Notes under the pieces: model-generated
The model's input: only the letters and a program-made list of their open reading frames with translations
What the model was told of the DNA's origin: nothing
Database searches by the model: none
From: Isoetes taiwanensis
Taxonomy: Eukaryota; Streptophyta; Lycopodiopsida; Isoetales; Isoetaceae
Length of the DNA: 64,000 nucleotides
Assembly (NCBI GenBank): GCA_021234155.1
Contig: JAJEKV010000003.1
Location: forward strand, 20,632,386 to 20,696,385
Direction of reading: 5' to 3'
Shown: positions 60,368 through 64,000 of the stretch, piece after piece
How the letters are laid out: every line of letters begins with the position of its first letter
Position numbering within the stretch: position 1 is the first letter of the stretch
Made by a program: the position numbers and the translations under genes

Positions 60368-60553
60368 GCTTAAAGAACAAAGATATTTTTTCTTTTGGTT
60401 TTACGTAACGCAGAGAAGAGGATTCCGTGGTTGTAATTGCTTATCCGTTGAAATTGCTTAAAGAAGAAGAACAAAGGTATTTTTATTTTTGGTTTTTACG
60501 TAAGGCGAGAGAGAAGAGGATTTCGTGGTTGTAATTGCTTATCTATTCTATTC
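60368..60553. repeat. Tandem duplication, about 2 x 88 bp
   Basis: The unit gcttaaagaacaaag..ttttacgtaa..gaggattccgtggttgtaattgc starts at 60368 and again at 60456, with small length differences. Confidence 0.8.
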
Positions 60554-60974
60554 TAGAAGAAGGGTGTTTCCGTTCATTTATTTACATGTAAGAAACGATG
60601 AAGTCGATGAAATTATTGAGTTGATGTCTAGAGATGCCAACCGGGAAAGCATTGGAATGTACTCCGGATGATAGCTTGGGGTGCGGAGCTTTGGCAAACC
60701 ACTTTCGACAACACTTCTCAAGCTCTAACAGATTTTGGCAGATTCATTTGTTGCTTCAAACGAGGGCATCTTCACATCTGTTGGTTTTGGACAAGGCCGT
60801 TCCATAATTTATTTGCGGTGTTCAATTTATTTTGCATTGCATAGGAAACTAAGATTGTTGCTTCGCAAATCATGTTTCGTAATTATGTAATCATCCACCT
60901 TAAAGTTCTACGATTCGCAGAACCTATTTATCTTTCGTGGAAGGTCGGACAAGTGCATTTGTTGATCAAAGCCC

Positions 60975-61097
60975 GTGGGAATACTTTTTGCTAGTTATAT
61001 ATGCATATGCTTCAACTTGTGGTGAGCTTTAAAACTGTGGGAATACTTTTGCTAGTTATATATGCATATGCTTCAACTTGTGGTGAGCTTTAAAATC
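60975..61097. repeat. Tandem duplication, about 2 x 62 bp
   Basis: The unit gtgggaatacttttgctag..gtggtgagctttaaaa is repeated at 60975 and 61037, with one extra T in the first copy. Confidence 0.9.
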
Positions 61098-64000
61098 TTT
61101 TATGCAGATGCAGATGTAGAGGAAAGAACTCCACATAACCCTCCTCTTAATAAAAAAAGATGTAGTCTAGCATTAACCTTGGATTTGTACCAAAGTAGTG
61201 AAACTGATGTCGAGTCCTTTATCCAGATGTCATGTCCGTTATCCTTTCTGCACATGACTCCATATGAACAACTCCAACTCCATACGAACATTTTGCGCAA
61301 CGTGGAATGTGGATTATAGAATTTGTTTCTCATTGCAAATATCTTGCGATATTACTTCATATTGGGGATAGTATTCTTAGTGTGGAATGATGCAATCATC
61401 TTGGTACTTTTGTTACACAATAGTTGCACTTGAAATTCTGATGTTCATACGTTGCAATATGGTATTGAATATGGTGGTTATTTGATATATTCTTATGTCA
61501 TAACCAACACATAACAACCAACACATAACAACCATTAACATTAATTAATATTCTTACGTCTGCTTGTTTTTTTTAGGGCCCGAAGGGCCCAAAATTTTTT
61601 TTAGTATAATAACCAACACATAACTACCATTGAGACCATTGAATCCAACACATTTAAATTAAAATCCCCCTTAAACCCCCTTTGGTTTGGGTGCATATTC
61701 ACACGGGGGGTGACGTAGGGCAGCGAGAGCCCTCGTATTTGTATTTTGCACGTACGAAATCAACACCATATAGTATTCCGCTTGAAATCTTATAGTATTT
61801 TGTGAATGTTGTTATACAGTATAGCAAATCTTGTACTTGCATACTCCACAAACGAGCATGGAAGAGCAAGACACATTCTGATATTCTCATGCTCACACTT
61901 TGATTTGAACACAGATATACAAGCACAATTCATTGAAGGAAAATGCATCTTTGCACATTGTGAAGAAAAGACTTGAAGACCAAGGTGAGGACATTTGACA
62001 AAGATCACACAAGCATGCTAAGGAAGGTGATTCAAGCAACACATTTTTGAAGATTTGAAGACCCCTTGAAGTGTTCTTGGTATGTGATGCTTCTATTTGA
62101 GTTCTTGGCATAACTACATTTCATGATCTCCATCTCAAGCCTTCCATATCCTTTGCCATGAAAACATGCCCATGAAACCCCAAGTTCCATGCCTAGCCTT
62201 CATTTCCTAAGGCAAATTGGCCTAGAAGATTTTTTCTAGTCAAAACTTCTCTTTCACATGTCATTCACGTCACACACACTTACCATACCATCACCATCTC
62301 ATTAAAGCACAAATTTCCACTTGATTTGGTCATACTCATGGTCAAAGGTCAAAATTCTCTCGCTAGAAGTCAAATGATGAGAGAAAGTGCAAGATTCCTA
62401 AAGGAAGCAATTAGAAGTCAAATTTGCCTAAAGAATGCAAATTATATGCATTGGTATTGAAATTGACCTATGACATCATTCAAAAATGGCCAAGTCATCA
62501 TACATGTCATCTTCATTGCCATGTCACATCACACACGTGTCACCCCATTGAAATTCCATCCTTTGCAAAGAATTCTTCAATTTAAGTGTTTTTCATAAGG
62601 GTGACATATCATCTTGCCACATAAAATATTCTTAGCCAAGTTGTTTGACATCTCATCACCCCTACTCGCCATGTCATTCTCATATTGCCAACTCATCTTG
62701 CCTACTTGCCACCTCACCATTTTTATACCCCCTTTTAAAGCAAAAAATGAAAAAGCTAGTCTTGCAAAAAAGATTCCACCATCATGGAGAGCATAAAAAA
62801 GATTGCTTTTGCAAAAAAGAAATTCCAAACATTCGTTCATTTGGGCCTTCAAATATGTTTTCTTGGGAAATGTGCCAGACCATGCTATGCAAAAAAATTT
62901 TCCTATCTAACCCCCCAGCCTAAGTCTCCCTGTCCAATCACCCCCCACCCCCCACCCCCCACGTGGTATACCCGGGCGTATGGGGCGGTGGAGGTACCGA
63001 GGCCCACGTGGATATAGCACGTATTTTATTAATAATATTGATTTTGTTACTGTATTTATACCTTGGTCTTCCTTTTCAAAATGGGCCTATGGGAGTTTTT
63101 GACCTTTCTTGCCAAGAACCCTAATCTTCAGAACTGCCAAGGTCTAACAAATCTACCTTGATCAACCACCCAATCATTACCCTAAGACGCCCGATTGGCT
63201 GTAATACACCAAGAACCTATCAGATAAGCTAAAAATCAAAATTTTGGCACGGATTTGCCAAGAACATCACTAAGCAGGGGATTTTAGAAAGGGGAAAAAG
63301 GCTCTGAGTAAATTTGGAAGGCTTTGAGGCGAAAGGCGGATCGATTGCTTTGAAGAAAGATCACATATCTGGAGCTTGAATCTGCCTTCCAAATATCAGA
63401 TTATGCAAATTTGTGTGAATTACCCGACTGTGTGCCTTTTTTCATCCTATGCCCAAGACAGGCTTGGGATCATTATTGTCTGCTGTGTGATTATCAGTTG
63501 AATGAAAATCCGATCTTTGGTGACATATTTGTGAATGTTTTCTGATTGACTTCTTGTGTTCAATATCATAACAGTACAACACTTGATCCTTTATTCCAGC
63601 ACAAGATAGGAGATAGCAGAGCTATTGCACATAGGCATATATAGCATAGGTTTACAATGGTTCAAGTGCCTGCACAATCCTCTGATAGGACTTGAACTTG
63701 CAACACCAGATCGTTAATCTGCCCTTTACAAGCCTACATTTACATCTTTCTCAAGTAATTTGCATCTGCTCATTTGTATAAGCATTAATAACTTAGATAT
63801 TAATCAGAAAAAGCATCTAAGCATCAGACAATTCAAGATTTGTCTGCTGTTCATAGTCTGTGACAGACAGTCAAGCCATCCGCATATCTTTCTGCAAAAA
63901 ATATTATTGACCATTATGTGCAGACATACTAAAGAGGAATTCAAGCATCAAATCTCAAAAAGGAACTGCCTTTATCGAGTTAGACAATTTGACTCTCTGC
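61098..64000. other. No gene recognised
   Basis: AT-rich sequence with short ORFs on both strands and no recognised protein. An aaccaacacataac motif recurs near 61500-61540 and 61610. A CACGTG G-box occurs at 62961-62966 and another at 63005-63010 within a short GC-rich patch after a run of cccaccccc; without a gene nearby their role is unknown. Confidence 0.3.

Overview
The window is nuclear DNA of a land plant. Two interrupted genes with GT..AG introns are clearly plant-type: a mitochondrial coenzyme A carrier and a plant-specific 'dentin sialophosphoprotein-like' gene. Around them lie plant-type retrotransposons: Ty1/copia with an initiator-Met-tRNA primer site, Ty3/gypsy with chromodomains, L1-type LINEs, tRNA-derived SINEs and MITEs. 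The high repeat load, the DUF7869-type transposon relic and the diverged gene sequences would fit a fern or another non-flowering plant, but that is inference; the species cannot be read from the sequence.

Layout. 0-0.9 kb: a minus-strand open frame running off the left edge and an unassigned ORF. 1.0-1.5 kb: a Harbinger/Tourist-type MITE. 1.8-4.6 kb: a decayed DUF7869-type transposon protein whose acidic tail is split by a small hAT-like element. 6.36-12.1 kb (minus): the dentin-sialophosphoprotein-like gene, one huge exon plus four small 3' exons. 12.7-15.4 kb: gene-free. 16.0-16.8 kb (minus): a gypsy-type gag relic. 19.3-19.9 kb: the 3' end of a LINE. 20.8 kb: one orphan exon of a GT47 (exostosin) glycosyltransferase. 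21.6 kb: a SINE-like tRNA-derived head. 22.3-32.1 kb: a Ty1/copia element cut in its integrase region by a GC-rich LINE of about 5 kb inserted antisense. 32.7-35.3 kb and 46.6-49.2 kb: two related chromovirus 3' ends, each with a full-length LTR. 35.8-37.8 kb (minus): a gypsy gag relic ending at a (TATC)24 microsatellite. 38.4-39.7 kb: a tandem array of about 11 foldback units. 39.7-41.1 kb: an unidentified multi-exon gene relic. 41.5-45.7 kb: a 5'-truncated gypsy polyprotein with an uninterrupted 1245-codon frame, integrase plus a C-terminal extension of about 740 residues. 46.2-46.5 kb: the first two exons of a truncated gene, then a SINE. 49.2-51.2 kb: L1 ORF2 relic. 52.6-54.9 kb: ORF1-like LINE relic with a poly-A tail. 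55.4-55.8 kb: a second Tourist-type MITE, just upstream of the CoA carrier gene (56.3-58.3 kb). 58.4-64 kb: decayed repeats without recognised genes.

Only the CoA carrier and the dentin-sialophosphoprotein-like gene look like functional host genes; they do not form a pathway together. The rest records nested insertion, truncation and small tandem duplication. The strongest leads are the foldback-unit array, the intact integrase-plus-unknown-domain ORF in an otherwise truncated element, and the duplicated splice acceptor in the CoA carrier gene.
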